Shown: positions 24,501-35,299 of the stretch, in pieces | Layout: each line of letters starts with the position of its first letter | How positions within the stretch are numbered: the stretch's first letter is position 1 | Assembly: GCA_019055375.1 (NCBI GenBank) | Contig: JAHQIW010004666.1 | Location: 124,001 to 188,000, forward strand | Direction: 5' to 3' | DNA length: 64,000 nt | DNA from: Parelaphostrongylus tenuis | Taxonomy: Eukaryota; Nematoda; Chromadorea; Rhabditida; Metastrongylidae | Notes under the pieces: model-generated | What the model was told of the DNA's origin: nothing | Databases searched by the model: none | Seen by the model: only the letters and a program-made list of their open reading frames with translations | Program-made: the position numbers and the translations under genes

Positions 24501-26613
24501 ACTGCGGGTCCTTGGTTTTACCTACAGATCATTCATTCACTTCGAACGAAGTTAAAAATTGAAGACAAATGCAAGGTGCATCCCTCAGCGATTGATCAGC
24601 GCCGAGAGCTCTATCCTTTATCCTTTATGATAGACATGTCTCTCTAGGCGACTAAATTGAGGCTGAATTTACATAAATTCTTTTTTTCACTGCTTTTAGC
24701 AGTGGTATGATGTTACAAATACATATTAGGAAATCTTGGGTGGTATGCAGAACATTTGTTAAAACCCATTGAAGTTTGTTGCTTTCAGTTACGATAGTTT
24801 ATTTTGTAGAAAGAGTTGTACCAATGCGGTGGCCTCGGAGTGGGTGAAACGCGGGTTCAACTCTTTCCTGGAGTCGAATGTATCACATATCAACACTCTT
24901 AGTTGGTGCCGAATTGCTTTCCAAGTCGAAAAAATTTTTCAAGATGATCATTTCCGCCAGTGGTGGTTTTTATGCCGTTTTTTTTTCAGGGCGGTAAATC
25001 ACACTTCCGAAAATGTGATATGCTCTACCTCTTTCTTGTTCTCCTTGTTTGGTGTCTCAAAATTTTCATTTAGCGTGATATTCTCTTCTTCTGTTTATAA
25101 TGTTATTTTGCAGACTAGTCTCTAGTTCAGAACGTTTCGCGGCAAGAAAAACGTCCATATTCTAGTTCATTCAATATGTACTCAATTTGTCGGAAATACA
25201 ATAAACAAGCTTTTGTATAGCCTAAATATGAAAACTCGGTACTTGTCCACAATTAGGTGGCAGGTGAAAAACCGATCTGATTCGCTGGGCAAGAAATTCA
25301 CATAGGAGTGTTAGTATTCATTCGAAAGTATAGATTTCGAGCTAGAGCCCCTTTTGGCCGGCTCTCGATCAAACCTTTTTTTGACATTATTGCAGAAGGA
25401 AATTCCTTACGTCCCAGACGCGCGTATTTTACGCCGTACAGAGCTCCTTCTTTGGCTTATCAGTAATCATCCGTTACCGTAACGTTTGCCGATTACAACC
25501 CTGTGCTTACCTTCTGAATAGACCGTTTTTCTGCAGTGCAACAGGAAAACGAGTTTTATTAACATACGCAAGTGAAGGTCTTCGGCCAATTCATGTGCCC
25601 ATAGGTGCGACGGGCCACGTGACTTGCTGATGCGATACTTCTCTACACGTTCATATACTCGTAAATCAATCAACCATCGCGTCAGCCGACATTGGCTCCT
25701 CACCCTACGACCCATGGTTTGTCCGAAGACCATTACTCGCGCTTGTGAATCAATCTTATTTTCCCGACTGCGTTGCAGAGAAACGGTTTATTTAGGATAT
25801 AAGCACAGCATTGGAATCAGTAAGCATTACGCAACCGAATGATTACTAATAGTCCACGGAAAGAGCTTTGTCTAGCGAGAAATATGCTTCTCTGAGACAC
25901 AGTTTTGTGTGAATTTTACAGCATTACAGAAGAGTCCTTTCGAAAATACGTGGCATGAGGCTGTAGACAGAAATCTTAGCTTGCGATTGATTACTGACAC
26001 TCCCTGGAAAATTCCTCTCCAGCGAATGATTTCGGTTTTTCATTCGTCTCCTTAATGGACAGGAATCGAAAACTTTTCTGAATGGACTTTCGTTCATTTC
26101 CTGATAATAGAGTTAACCTCTCGCAAATATGGTTTTCAGTACAATGGCTACTCAATTGTTGGTCTGTTCAGCGTCCGAAATTTCAGGTGCAGGAGAATCG
26201 ACCTGGATCATATTATTCATCAATTGCCAAGCTATTCGCTAGTGATTCAGCAAATCAGGCAGCTACGAACGCCGTACAGGTTGCTATTTTCATGAATTCT
26301 TGGCTCTTCTGAGTTTATTTATTTTTATTTCTTAGATTTTTGGAGGCGCAGGATTCAATACGGAATATCCAGTTGAAAAACTGATGAGAGACGCGAAGAT
26401 CTTTCAAATTTATGAGGGAACAAGTCAGGTAAAGTTAGAAAAAAGTGCAATTTTATAAATGTTTACTCTCTATTTATTCACCTGAAACACTATATGTTGG
26501 ACTTTGTTATCTCAATTTTGATTAATTTCAATGTAGTTGTATTTGCTTAGATTCAACGTATGGTCATAGCACGTCAACTTCTGTCACGAGTCAAAATCAG
26601 CTGCGGATACTAG
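21509..26613 (+). CDS. Medium-chain acyl-CoA dehydrogenase, mitochondrial (copy B)
   Basis: Predicted matrix flavoenzyme of beta-oxidation that passes electrons to ETF. Eleven exons: 21509-21605, 21666-21833, 21886-22067, 22202-22332, 22412-22520, 22598-22702, 23050-23181, 23677-23760, 26187-26279, 26336-26428, 26551-26613. All donors are GT and nearly all acceptors end in CAG or TAG. The joined frame is open for 418 codons (human MCAD 421). Residues 1-30 ([18 protein letters not shown]) look like a mitochondrial presequence. Family text: [43 protein letters not shown] and IYEGTSQ, with the expected catalytic Glu at about 394. The FAD signature reads [10 protein letters not shown] (residues 152-161) instead of the usual EPGAGSD but still fits the general pattern. 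Intron 8 (23761-26186) carries a SINE, a tRNA-like repeat and foldback FB3. Intron positions differ from copy A. Confidence 0.92.
24327..24624 (+). mobile_element. SINE in intron 8 of copy B
   Basis: The head GAGAGCGGTGGCTCAGTGG, body (CAATCCATCCTTCCGAGGTC; GATCAGCGCCGAGAGCTCTA) and tail CTATCCTTTATCC match the family. The flanks TATGACAGATATG (24315-24327) and TATGATAGACATG (24625-24637) resemble a 13-bp target duplication with two mismatches. It is in sense orientation to the host gene. Confidence 0.75.
24690..24890 (+). repeat. tRNA-like repeat, relative of the 32.5-kb and 59.1-kb copies
   Basis: It starts CTTTTAGCAGTGGTATGATGTTA, shared (first 20 bases, with changes) with 32505 and 59113. 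Downstream, CCAATGCGGTGGCCTCGGAG and CGCGGGTTCAACTCTTTCCTG resemble a tRNA-like head with a B box. It is diverged, and a functional tRNA is unlikely. Confidence 0.45.
25264..26042. mobile_element. Foldback element FB3 in intron 8 of copy B
   Basis: The left arm (TGAAAAACCGATCTGATTCGC; AGTGTTAGTATTCATTCG; TTATCAGTAATCATCCG; TTCTGCAGTGCAACAGG) is mirrored by the right arm (CAGCGAATGATTTCGGTTTTTCA; GATTACTGACACTCC; CGAATGATTACTAATAG; CTGCGTTGCAGAG). The arms are about 370 bases each around a short centre near 25.65 kb. It has no coding frame and is the most complete palindrome of the family. Confidence 0.85.
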
Positions 26614-26825
26614 ATTTTTTTCCCGTTTATTTCTTCTCTCCCGATTTCATTGTTTTTGTAGGAGCCTATTCAATTGATGTCATTTGAATTAAAATGTTTT
26701 ATCTTGATAAATGGGATTGTATTTTTTTTTCTTGAGAACAGTTTAATCTGTTCAGTACTTGTTTAATCTTTTGTTTTATCCTCCCCCGTCTCATTTTTCA
26801 TAATACTGTCGGTTCTTTGTCTGCA

Positions 26826-28410
26826 TTCAGCGATGGTGATTAGGACGACAATCCGATTTCTTCATGGTTGTCCTCGATCGTACATTTCCAACATCGTTAT
26901 AAGTTTTGGTAATCCACTTACATATCGATGTGTTTTGATTGATTTATTCCTCATATGGAAATATCCAAGTTTACCGATTTTCATAAGCTCTAAGATATAA
27001 GTGACAAATAGAAAGAGATCCAAGCATTGGCTCATTTTTTTTTTTCGATTTGGAAGAAAGATTTGTAATGTTGTTCTATTTTTTGAATGATAGCATCGAG
27101 TAAAGAATAAGACATTACGATCTCCATCAAGCCAGGTGGATATACAACAATACAAAGTTTTTTGTATCTTATTCTATTTTTTATTCTACCTGTTTTATTT
27201 TTATTATGTTGTTTTATGAGTTTCGGCACTAGGGCAATGAATATTAAATTTGTTAACCAAAAGTGATTGAAAATTACATGATTTTGGTATTGTTCAATTG
27301 CACATTCTCTGGCAAAATTTTGGTATACAAATTTCCTACGATAGAGCTTCCACATGGAGCTGTCGTGGGAATGATTTCGGTTGGTATTCATGCACGAATG
27401 ACGCCTAGGGGTAATGTTAATGAAGTTGGGCGTAAGATCAATGGAGCTTCTTGTGGACGGCCTGAGCGCGACTGATCCTTTGGACTAATCGCTAGAACTC
27501 TAAACTTCGCGATCCAAATCTTAGCCGTCTTTTCTGCAAACGTATCATCTTCCTAAACTCCATCAATTTTGCACTCGGCTTCACTAGCATTTTCCGCTAC
27601 TCGCCATTCGTACGTATGATTCGCAAGCGAGTTTGTTCCCACAACAGCTCCATCTCAAAGCAAGTACAGACAAGTTGTATTCCAAAATGCTCACAAGGAA
27701 ATTTTCAGTTGAACGGTACCAAGTCATGCGGTTTTATTCATTTCTCTTCAATAAATTTGGCGTTTATTACTCTAGTGTCAGAGCTTGTGAAACAAGCTAA
27801 TAAATAATTCGTCTCATGTTGTCCTATACCTACCTGGCCTAAAGGAGATCGTAATGTCTCATTGCTTTATGAGGATGTTCAGTTTTGACCGCTACCTCAA
27901 AGTATTACAGCAAGGCTTCTTTTTTTTTTCTTTTACGTTGTCATATATTTTTGTAGAGGTGGTTGACTTTGGGGCCGGTTTTGTACTCCTACTTTGTGAA
28001 TGAACCTGGTGCCGAATCAGATGTGAATAGCGTTAAGACAAAGGTAAGCTGTGCATGAGATACTATTACATATATTGGCCAGTTTTTTCTATTGAAACTA
28101 TTTGTAGGATGAGAAAGAGGCGACATTATGTAATTAACGGCCAACAAGCGTGGCCCACAAATTGTGGATATGCTAGATGGTATAAATTTTCTTCCCTCTA
28201 AAAATTTCACTTCTCTCCTTTTTTTCTCGTTTCTGTGTGCTTTATTTTCGTTTGCCTATACTAGGACTTATTTTTTATACGGGTAGGTAATCTTTTATAG
28301 TTTTCCACTTTAGCACGTGCTGATCGAAATCCAAAACACTTGCTGGGAATGCATTTGCAGCATTCATTCTCGATGGTGGTACTCCAGGAATTGTAAAGGG
28401 TGAAAGGTGC
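26826..28410 (+). pseudogene. Acyl-CoA dehydrogenase copy C, fragmentary pseudogene
   Basis: Exon 1 (26833-26908) is open: MVIRTTIRFLH, then a donor, close to copy A exon 1 and with the same ATTCAG|CG before the ATG. Exon 2 is reduced to a degenerate stub (about 26985-27025). Much of exon 2 and all of exon 3 are lost. A copy-A-like exon 4 follows (about 27961-28042; NEPGAESD in place of the FAD-signature EPGAGSD). Exon 5 (about 28108-28180) is frameshifted and exon 6 (about 28316-28408) is damaged. Intron positions match copy A, not copy B, so C came from an A-like gene. It lies directly 3' of copy B in the same orientation. Exons beyond the sixth are missing. Confidence 0.8.
27215..27795. 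mobile_element. Nonautonomous mariner-type MITE in pseudogene C
   Basis: The left end CACTAGGGCAATGAATATTAAA resembles, in reverse complement, the right end TTTGGCGTTTATTACTCTAGTG. The same GAGCAATAAA-type ends flank the deleted mariner at 10920-11645. Inner arms (ACATGATTTTGGTATTGTTC against GAACGGTACCAAGTCATGCG) match the MITE at 15985. There is no transposase text. Confidence 0.6.
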
Positions 28411-31400
28411 GCTCATGGCTCAGAATGGGTTGATAAAGAGAAGTTGAAAATTTTGATTATGGGTTAAGCTGTTGCTAATTTTCTGTAGTGATATGTATAC
28501 CCATACACACAACTGGCAAACCTTTGTTCATTATGAGTGAGTTCCTCCTTCATTGTGACTGAGAGTTTCTTGGGGCATACAACTGTGATGCAGAACTAAA
28601 GTGCTGGTTCCGGAGGCTTAGCTACGAGTAAATAATGTTTGGAGCCATCGTTGGTATCATTCCAGTCACAAATAGCAAATAATTCTCCAACGATCCATGA
28701 AAGTCCGCTGTCGTCTATGTTAAGATTTCGAAGATGTCCTAGTACGACCATCTTGAAACTCATGGGAAGAGAATTCGGCCTTTGTGGAGAGTTATGGTCC
28801 TATCAAGCGTCAGAAGCGGCGCGTTGGGAACAATCTCATTGAGATTGTTACAGGATTGTAAGCAGGTTTTCTGAAAAACAACTACATTTTGGACTCATCG
28901 AAACTTACGCCATTTGAAGGTCATTAATAGTCTAGAAAAGAACTTTATTTAGCGAAAAATAAGCGTGATCGTTTCAAAAACGCGCAGCGCGTGAAGCATA
29001 ATTTTATAAATTTCACTGGACGAATATCTCTAGACGATGAGTGACCTCTGAACAGCGTATTTTGCTGAGTTCGAAAATCTTTTTTTCTCAAAACCCTTCT
29101 TGCAACCCTGTAGCATTCATAAGAGATTATGTTTCCCACTTGGCGCTCTTGATGGGACCACAACTCTCCTCTAGCGTCGACAAATCTTACCGGACCATAA
29201 TATCACCAATAGGAAGGAAGTTGTGCTCAATCCACACGACCCTTCTTGATGGTAGGTTAATCAATTGCTCAAGGATGTGTAAATAAAGCTTTTGTAATGG
29301 TTATTCCGTACCCTTATATACTGTTTCTGTCAACACTTCTTTGATTGTTTTCGTTGCCTTGCAGTCGTCGGGTCGTGCATTTTCACTTGTTAAAAAATCT
29401 TTCGTCTTTGTTCTCTACTGGCAGTTTCTACTGAAGACGGAATATAGTTTTCTCATGAATATCGGCAGCCATACTTTGTTAAATACTCTCATAAAGTTTC
29501 ACACCAGGCAGTCACAGTCCCTTATCAAGTGGAGGGTTGTGTCTGTAGTTCTAATGAGCGATTGCGAGTCTTGCTATTATTCGATGGTCAACCATAAAGT
29601 AAATTGGTTTTTTCCAGATGACGTTACCGCTGTTATGAATTATTTACGATATCATTGCAGTAGTATACCGATAGATATACCATAGTGTAGTAAAAAAGAG
29701 CCTCTCAAACAAATTATATCTTTCTATACGTGTGCCTATCGGGTTAGCTTTACAGAAAAGTCATGATCTGCTCTGCATTTTTGATCAGTGTTGAATATGA
29801 TAACATATTTTGTCGTTTTGAGCAAGGTGTTTAAGACTGTCAAGAAAAGTTCTGAATCGTTTCAATTACTTCGCCCTTAAGTGATCAGAGTATCTTTTTA
29901 GTCTACTTCTGACGTTTAATTATGAGACAATGAGGTGTTCGCGGTCATTTTCATCGTTGGTATGCGCGTACGAATACGGTTTTAAGAAGTTCTTGGGGTT
30001 TCTTCTGGGATCCTCTTCTAATTGATATCTTGGCTGCAACATCACCATATTTTCAGAAACTGATAGAGTTTTCCTTGTGATGTACTTGTCGCAACGAGTG
30101 CGCATTAACACTTTGGGTGCGGCAGTTCACGGCAACAACTGAGCGCGTGGCGAGCAATACGCACTGCAGGAACTAATGATCCCGGCCATCAAGAAGAAGG
30201 GTAACGGTTAGATTATCTTCCACAAACGATTCACTGTGGTTCTTTTGTGTTATTTTTTGCTTTTAGTTGAATACGCACATATCACTATCACAGCATATCA
30301 CACCATATCTCACATCGTAACACCGTTACATAAGTTATTGCTGAGCGATTGCGCAGTGTGTTGCGTGAGAGATTAACGTCGTACGCAATACACTGCGTAC
30401 ACTACTGAAAGTAGTAGAAAACACATCATGACAGCATATTTTGAGCCTTTCATGAGCTCTGTTATGACACTTAAAAAGTGCTAGACACGTGTTGCGGCCT
30501 TTCAGGTTCATCAGTACCACGCTGTCTTACGGGCTAGTCAGTTCCTTGTAAGGTAATGTACCCCATACACATAAAGGAATTGACGCAATGTTATTTACAC
30601 TCTGCATAAGATGAAAGGACCACCTTGGCGTTCCTTCAGAGTGATTCATTGTCGATTGTAGTTTGCCTGGCCTATGGCTATTACGCCAGTATATATTATA
30701 TTATATATTGTCGTATATATATGTACATGTATATATACACATATATGCGCATATATACATGTGTGTATATGTATGTGCACGCATATAGGTGTATATGAAT
30801 GTACTATGTATATACATATGTATATATATACATATATATGCGTGCATATATATACCAGCATTTTCAACCGACAATTTCGAGACATCGCTTAAGATTAGGA
30901 CATCCTGACTGTGGAAAATATGTCTTCGAATCCGATTTTTACAAAATCGTTGAAAAAAAATGCGAAAAAGGTTGCATCTGCGTTACTACCCCATAGATCT
31001 ACGTTTCGTATCAAAGAGTAGTGAAATGTTAAATAACTAGTCTTTTTTTTGCTATAATAATTATATCCTTTAAAGAAGCCTGTGATACTAATCGCCATTA
31101 AGAAATAACACTGAAGACTGTGCTATGAAGCGTCGTCGTTGGTGAGCCAACCACAAACCTTTTCCTGATGGCCGGTTTCGCTAACCACTCGGCACTACGG
31201 AGTGCTCGCAGCGCGCGAGATTGCTGAGACTAGTGCCGTGAGCCTTTCGTCCCCAAGATGTTAATAGCATTTGCGACCATGCTCATTTTGGATATTTGCC
31301 ACCATATGTGTAGACTTCGGTGCACACGTTAATTAATCAACCCAAAATGTTGCCTCTTAAATGTCTGTATCTTCTGACCTAAAATTCTTTTTTTGACAAA

Positions 31401-31430
31401 ACAGAGGTAAACAAACCATACGATAGAATG
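28411..31430. repeat. Patchwork duplicate of copy A intron sequence
   Basis: Stretches resemble the 6.4-9.0 kb intron of copy A: GTGACTGAGAGT at 28557 against GTAACTGAGAGT at 6442, and TTTTTAGTCTACTTCTGACG at 29894 against TTTTAAGTCTACTTCTGACG at 7845. Also shared are GTGCGCATTA (30098) against ATGCGCATTA (8056), and the 30.3-31.2 kb blocks against 8.5-9.0 kb. The mariner of copy A is absent here. The copy C duplication therefore extended well beyond exons and has decayed. No gene is recognised. Foldback-family arm text also occurs at 28918-29030. Confidence 0.55.
30690..30862. repeat. TA-rich microsatellite (TATATG/TACATA type)
   Basis: Imperfect tandem TATATA, TATATG and TACATG units fill the stretch. 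Long frames across it are by-products of the repeat. Confidence 0.85.
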
Positions 31431-32384
31431 ATGGTTTTAAAAAACCAATTCGACGTGCCTTCCTGATAACCGATCACTGGAATGATTTGGCGTACATAAA
31501 TTTCCATTTGAAAAACGTATTTCATTGGAGGGCGAGGTTCCCTGTGGGGTTAAGTTCCTGCGAAAGTGTTAAATGAGTTATACATTACATATTCGAGCTT
31601 TGTTCCACCTCCATGGTTAATTTCGTGTAATTCATAGTAGATAGACTGTTGTCAATAGTATATTATCATATTAAAATAAAAAACATAAAAAATATCGGTT
31701 TGAGTAATGTTAGATATAATTTCGTTTTGAATTTTCTTCAATAGATATCAGATCTATGCAAAGAACTTAGGGTCTTCTACTACATGACAGTCGTAATCTT
31801 TTGCACCAATATGTGGGTTGAAATGCGAGGTATAGAGTTAAAAGTTTATAGGAATGAAGACTATGACATCTTAGCTAAGGTTTTTTGCATCTACTGGAGG
31901 TGTTAAACACATGGGTGTACTTGAGATGAAGAACTGAAAATTACATTTTCTCATGCTTAGGTTCATAGAAGTAAGTATCGTCATTGCTGTATGGTTGGTT
32001 TCCTGATAGTCCTGTTGATTCATACGACATTACGTTTTCGATCTTTTCCTACCTATTTAACTTTCCTATGCTTAAGAAATGTAGATATCTTTAACGATTA
32101 ATTTTTTTGCTGATTCCCTGAAGGTATGAAAACTCTTATCTCTCACGAACTAACGCCATAGAGACGGAGTTCAATGAGGCGAAAGGGGGAAGGAGAAAGA
32201 GGAAAATGTTCATTTGTTTGCTTGAGATCAGAAATGGTTAACAGAAAAAAGCGATCTCCTCTAGCTCTTTATTTTTTCTACGAAGAAAATTATTACAAAC
32301 AGACGATTATGATGGAAATAGGTCAATACTGGTAGATGCTCCCTGAATCGCTGTCACAATACCTGATATAAGAAGCAAGAATTC
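31431..32384. other. Intergenic, nothing recognised
   Basis: A/T-rich sequence with short interrupted frames only. Confidence 0.5.
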
Positions 32385-32482
32385 ACGACATATATATGTA
32401 TATATATATATGACATATATAGATTTGCACATATATTATGAATTTTGTACATGTGCATATATTATATGTGTAGACATATAGA
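32385..32482. repeat. TA-rich microsatellite
   Basis: Alternating ATATAT and ACATATAT units, directly left of the tRNA-like foldback. Confidence 0.8.
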
Positions 32483-32494
32483 ATTCTTTTTATT

Positions 32495-32970
32495 CAACCG
32501 CTTTTAGCTGTAGCATGATGTTATAGATATGTCCAATGATGTAGAGTGATGTGCAAAACTTTCGCGTTAGGCAGGACTTGAAACCGAATTTCACCCTGTT
32601 CGGGACACGTTTTCTAATTCGTTACACTACCGACGCCTGTTTTGCAACTACTCTTTTTACGCTATAACGCATCTATCTGTCCGCTGAAATCATTCAAATC
32701 CGTTAAAACGCTTTTTAATAAGAATATTCTGTCTGTTCATTCAATATCTGTCAGCGTGACTGGGTTCAATGTCGATATTGACTACCTAAGCCAAACCATT
32801 GACGATTTCTTGCTGACAGATGAATGCGTTGTAGCGTAGGAAGAGTCATGCCAAAACAGGCGTCGGTAGTGCGAAGGGTTAGAGTACGCTCCCTCCCCCT
32901 CCTAGATATGGGGAAATGCGGGTTCGCGTCCTACCTGACGCAAAAGTTTTGCACATCGTCCTTGCTATTG
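32495..32970. mobile_element. Foldback element with a tRNA-like sequence in each arm
   Basis: The left arm GATGTGCAAAACTTTCGCGT...GACGCCTGTTTTG is the reverse complement of the right arm CAAAACAGGCGTCGGTAGTG...GCAAAAGTTTTGCACATC. Inner sequence also pairs (ACGCTATAACGCATCTATCT against CAGATGAATGCGTTGTAGCG). Each arm holds a tRNA-like segment. The right arm reads GTCGGTAGTGCGAAGGGTTA and then the B-box-like GGTTCGCGTCC, closed by CCTGACGC against GGCGTCGG. There is no reading frame. Relatives are at 24690 and 59105. Confidence 0.75.
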
Positions 32971-33282
32971 TATAGGCCTTCCTATGTTTGCAAATAATGC
33001 TTCAAGAAATATCATTTGATGGTTTGTTCTCCTGGCAAGAGGTTAGGTTTAGTTATAAGTTCGTGCGTCATGCAGTGTTCTATCCATCTAGTCAGCTATT
33101 TTAGAACTTATATTTTTCATCCACTATTTAACAGATTCTATAAGTATGGAGTTAGTATCTAGTAAAACATTGTAATGTTGATTAGATATCCAAGAGCGCT
33201 GTGTTTACTCACCAAACAGTTTGTAGCAATTGATTTATTTCTATTTTTGTCGATCGTGATTTTATGGAGTGCTGCTTGGTCT

Positions 33283-33542
33283 GAGCGCATGTGGCGCAGT
33301 GGTTAGTGGTTAGTGGTTCTCTGCGTCGTACTAGTGGCTATTTAAGCCATTCATCTCTCCGAGATTTGTAACAGTTTGTCTGGGAGGATATGCTGCACCG
33401 ACTCGATACACTGGTAGGCCACCGCGAGTCATCGTAGAGGCCAGATATGTATCCAGTCACCTTAGACGAAGTAAAAAAATTGAAGATGGATGATGGCGTA
33501 TCTCTTAGGGATTGACCAACGCTGAGAGCTTTGTTCCTTTTA
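33283..33542 (+). mobile_element. SINE copy
   Basis: The head GAGCGCATGTGGCGCAGTGG (with a small GTTAGTG duplication), body (GTCATCGTAGAGGCCAGATA) and 3' part GATTGACCAACGCTGAGAGC are present. The B-box region is reduced, so it is probably inactive. Confidence 0.75.
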
Positions 33543-35299
33543 CCTTCAAGTTTTCCCGTGACTTTTTAAATTGCTGATTAGTTGGCAGAAAAATCATTGT
33601 ATAATTTGATATTTAGCGATTTCATCTGTATGCTGAGCAAACGGATCAGTAAGTGGATCAGGTTTGGCAATGTTTTGAGCTTTCCGAAGTTTGTTACGTC
33701 ATTGACTTACATATGTTTCGGCGGTCTCGCAGGCCTCATCAGAGCCACATGCTCTACGACTCACTCCTCCTGATAGTAGGGTAGTCGCGCAGATAGAAGG
33801 ATAATGTGTTAGGAAGTTGAAAAGATTTTAACAGCAAAAGAAATGTGACACTTCTTATCTCTCAGAACGACCACATGAATTCGGATGACTGCAGAGAAAT
33901 CCAATTGGCGTGATTATGTGGGATATATCAAGGGCGGTAGTGAGTATTGTCTCATAAGGCGATTCATTTTCAACAGTCTAAGTAGTCTGAAGTTTGCTTC
34001 ATTCTTCATGATGAAAGCATGAAAGAGAGATAGGAGGTCGACCCATACGTGAGAATGAACTGCACAAGGTCGACCCATATGTAAAAACGGGGTCGCCCTG
34101 TAGTAACTGTGTTGCGCACTGACAATCACCCTCACGTACGCATCACCACACACACTTACACATAGACAAACACATACACACCCCCATCGATCCTGATTAG
34201 TGACGGATTTTTTTTTTTCATTTTCTTCCCCTCATTCCCTGTTTTACGTCAGCAATAGGCATTCATCAACATGGAAATGTCTTCCAGAACAATTCTTCAG
34301 TGTATTGAACACATGGCGACAGATCGCCTTGAAATAGTCTTAATGAAAAAATCATCTCCTGTTTTGTTGTTGTTGTTGTTTCCTGATTTGTTTGATTGCG
34401 TTGTTGGCCTGTCAGATCAAAGTTTTGGCCACAAAAACACATGTGAATTCAAACAATGTTCAGTGTGTTTGTGCAGTTTCAAGAAATTTAAGATATCACA
34501 GTTCTTGACCTAGTTGAGTTACCAGCTGTACTTCCATCTGAGCTAGAAGCTGGCAAAATCTAGAAGACGGATGAACCTGTTGTAGATTTATTTTGACCAA
34601 AATACTGATATTTGCCATAGATACACCATTACTATGCAGTATAGTGCTGAATGCGATTTCTTGAAGTCGGTTAAGCAGATGTGCGAGATGAGGAATAGGG
34701 ATACGAAAAGTTGCATGATAACATTCCAGTCACTTTGTGCCGTTTCAACTTTGGGGAAAGCTTAGTAATAAATGGGCTTCAACTTATCATCGCGGTAATA
34801 TAATTCACCAAGAGTCAGCTTCTCTTAATAACAGTGAACACTTTTCGACTCCAGAAACCGCTGATGTTATGTTTGATACACTGACATTTCACGTTAGGTT
34901 TAGCGCCTTTGTTGAATGACTGTTGCATTACGATTCCATGCAGTAGCATATGAATGGTCGCTCACAAAGATTCATGCCACTTTTCGGTTATATTTAGAAA
35001 AACACCAATCGTAAGCAACACTTTTGAGTAGATTTAACTTGTCGCTCAACATCTGGACTTCGTAAAAGTTACTGTGGAATTGAAGACCCCTAGACTTGAT
35101 TTCAATGATGAACTATCATTAATGCTATTTTACAATTACCTTAAACTCCATTATATGCATAAGATGTTAAATAGATTCTAAAATAGTTCTATTCTATAAT
35201 TTTACTAGAAAAAGGATCCTAAAAAACTAAAATATAGTTCAGAGCTTCCTGTTCTCTGGATGGTTGGTATTGCATGCTGAATAGTGCACTCTGAGTGCT
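33543..35299. other. Intergenic upstream of the PTR gene
   Basis: At 33690-33780 there is a fragment resembling the MITE family at 7.1 kb (TGTTTCGGCGGTCTCGCAGG). The rest shows no gene or repeat I recognise. No clear trans-splice acceptor lies directly before the ATG at 35300. Confidence 0.45.

Noticed and set aside
24769..25125. 118-codon plus-strand frame in copy B intron 8
   Set aside because: It begins in the tRNA-like repeat and runs through unrelated intron. No family text is present.
29341..29685. 114-codon plus-strand frame near copy C
   Set aside because: It lies within decayed duplicated intron sequence and has no recognisable protein family or splice context.
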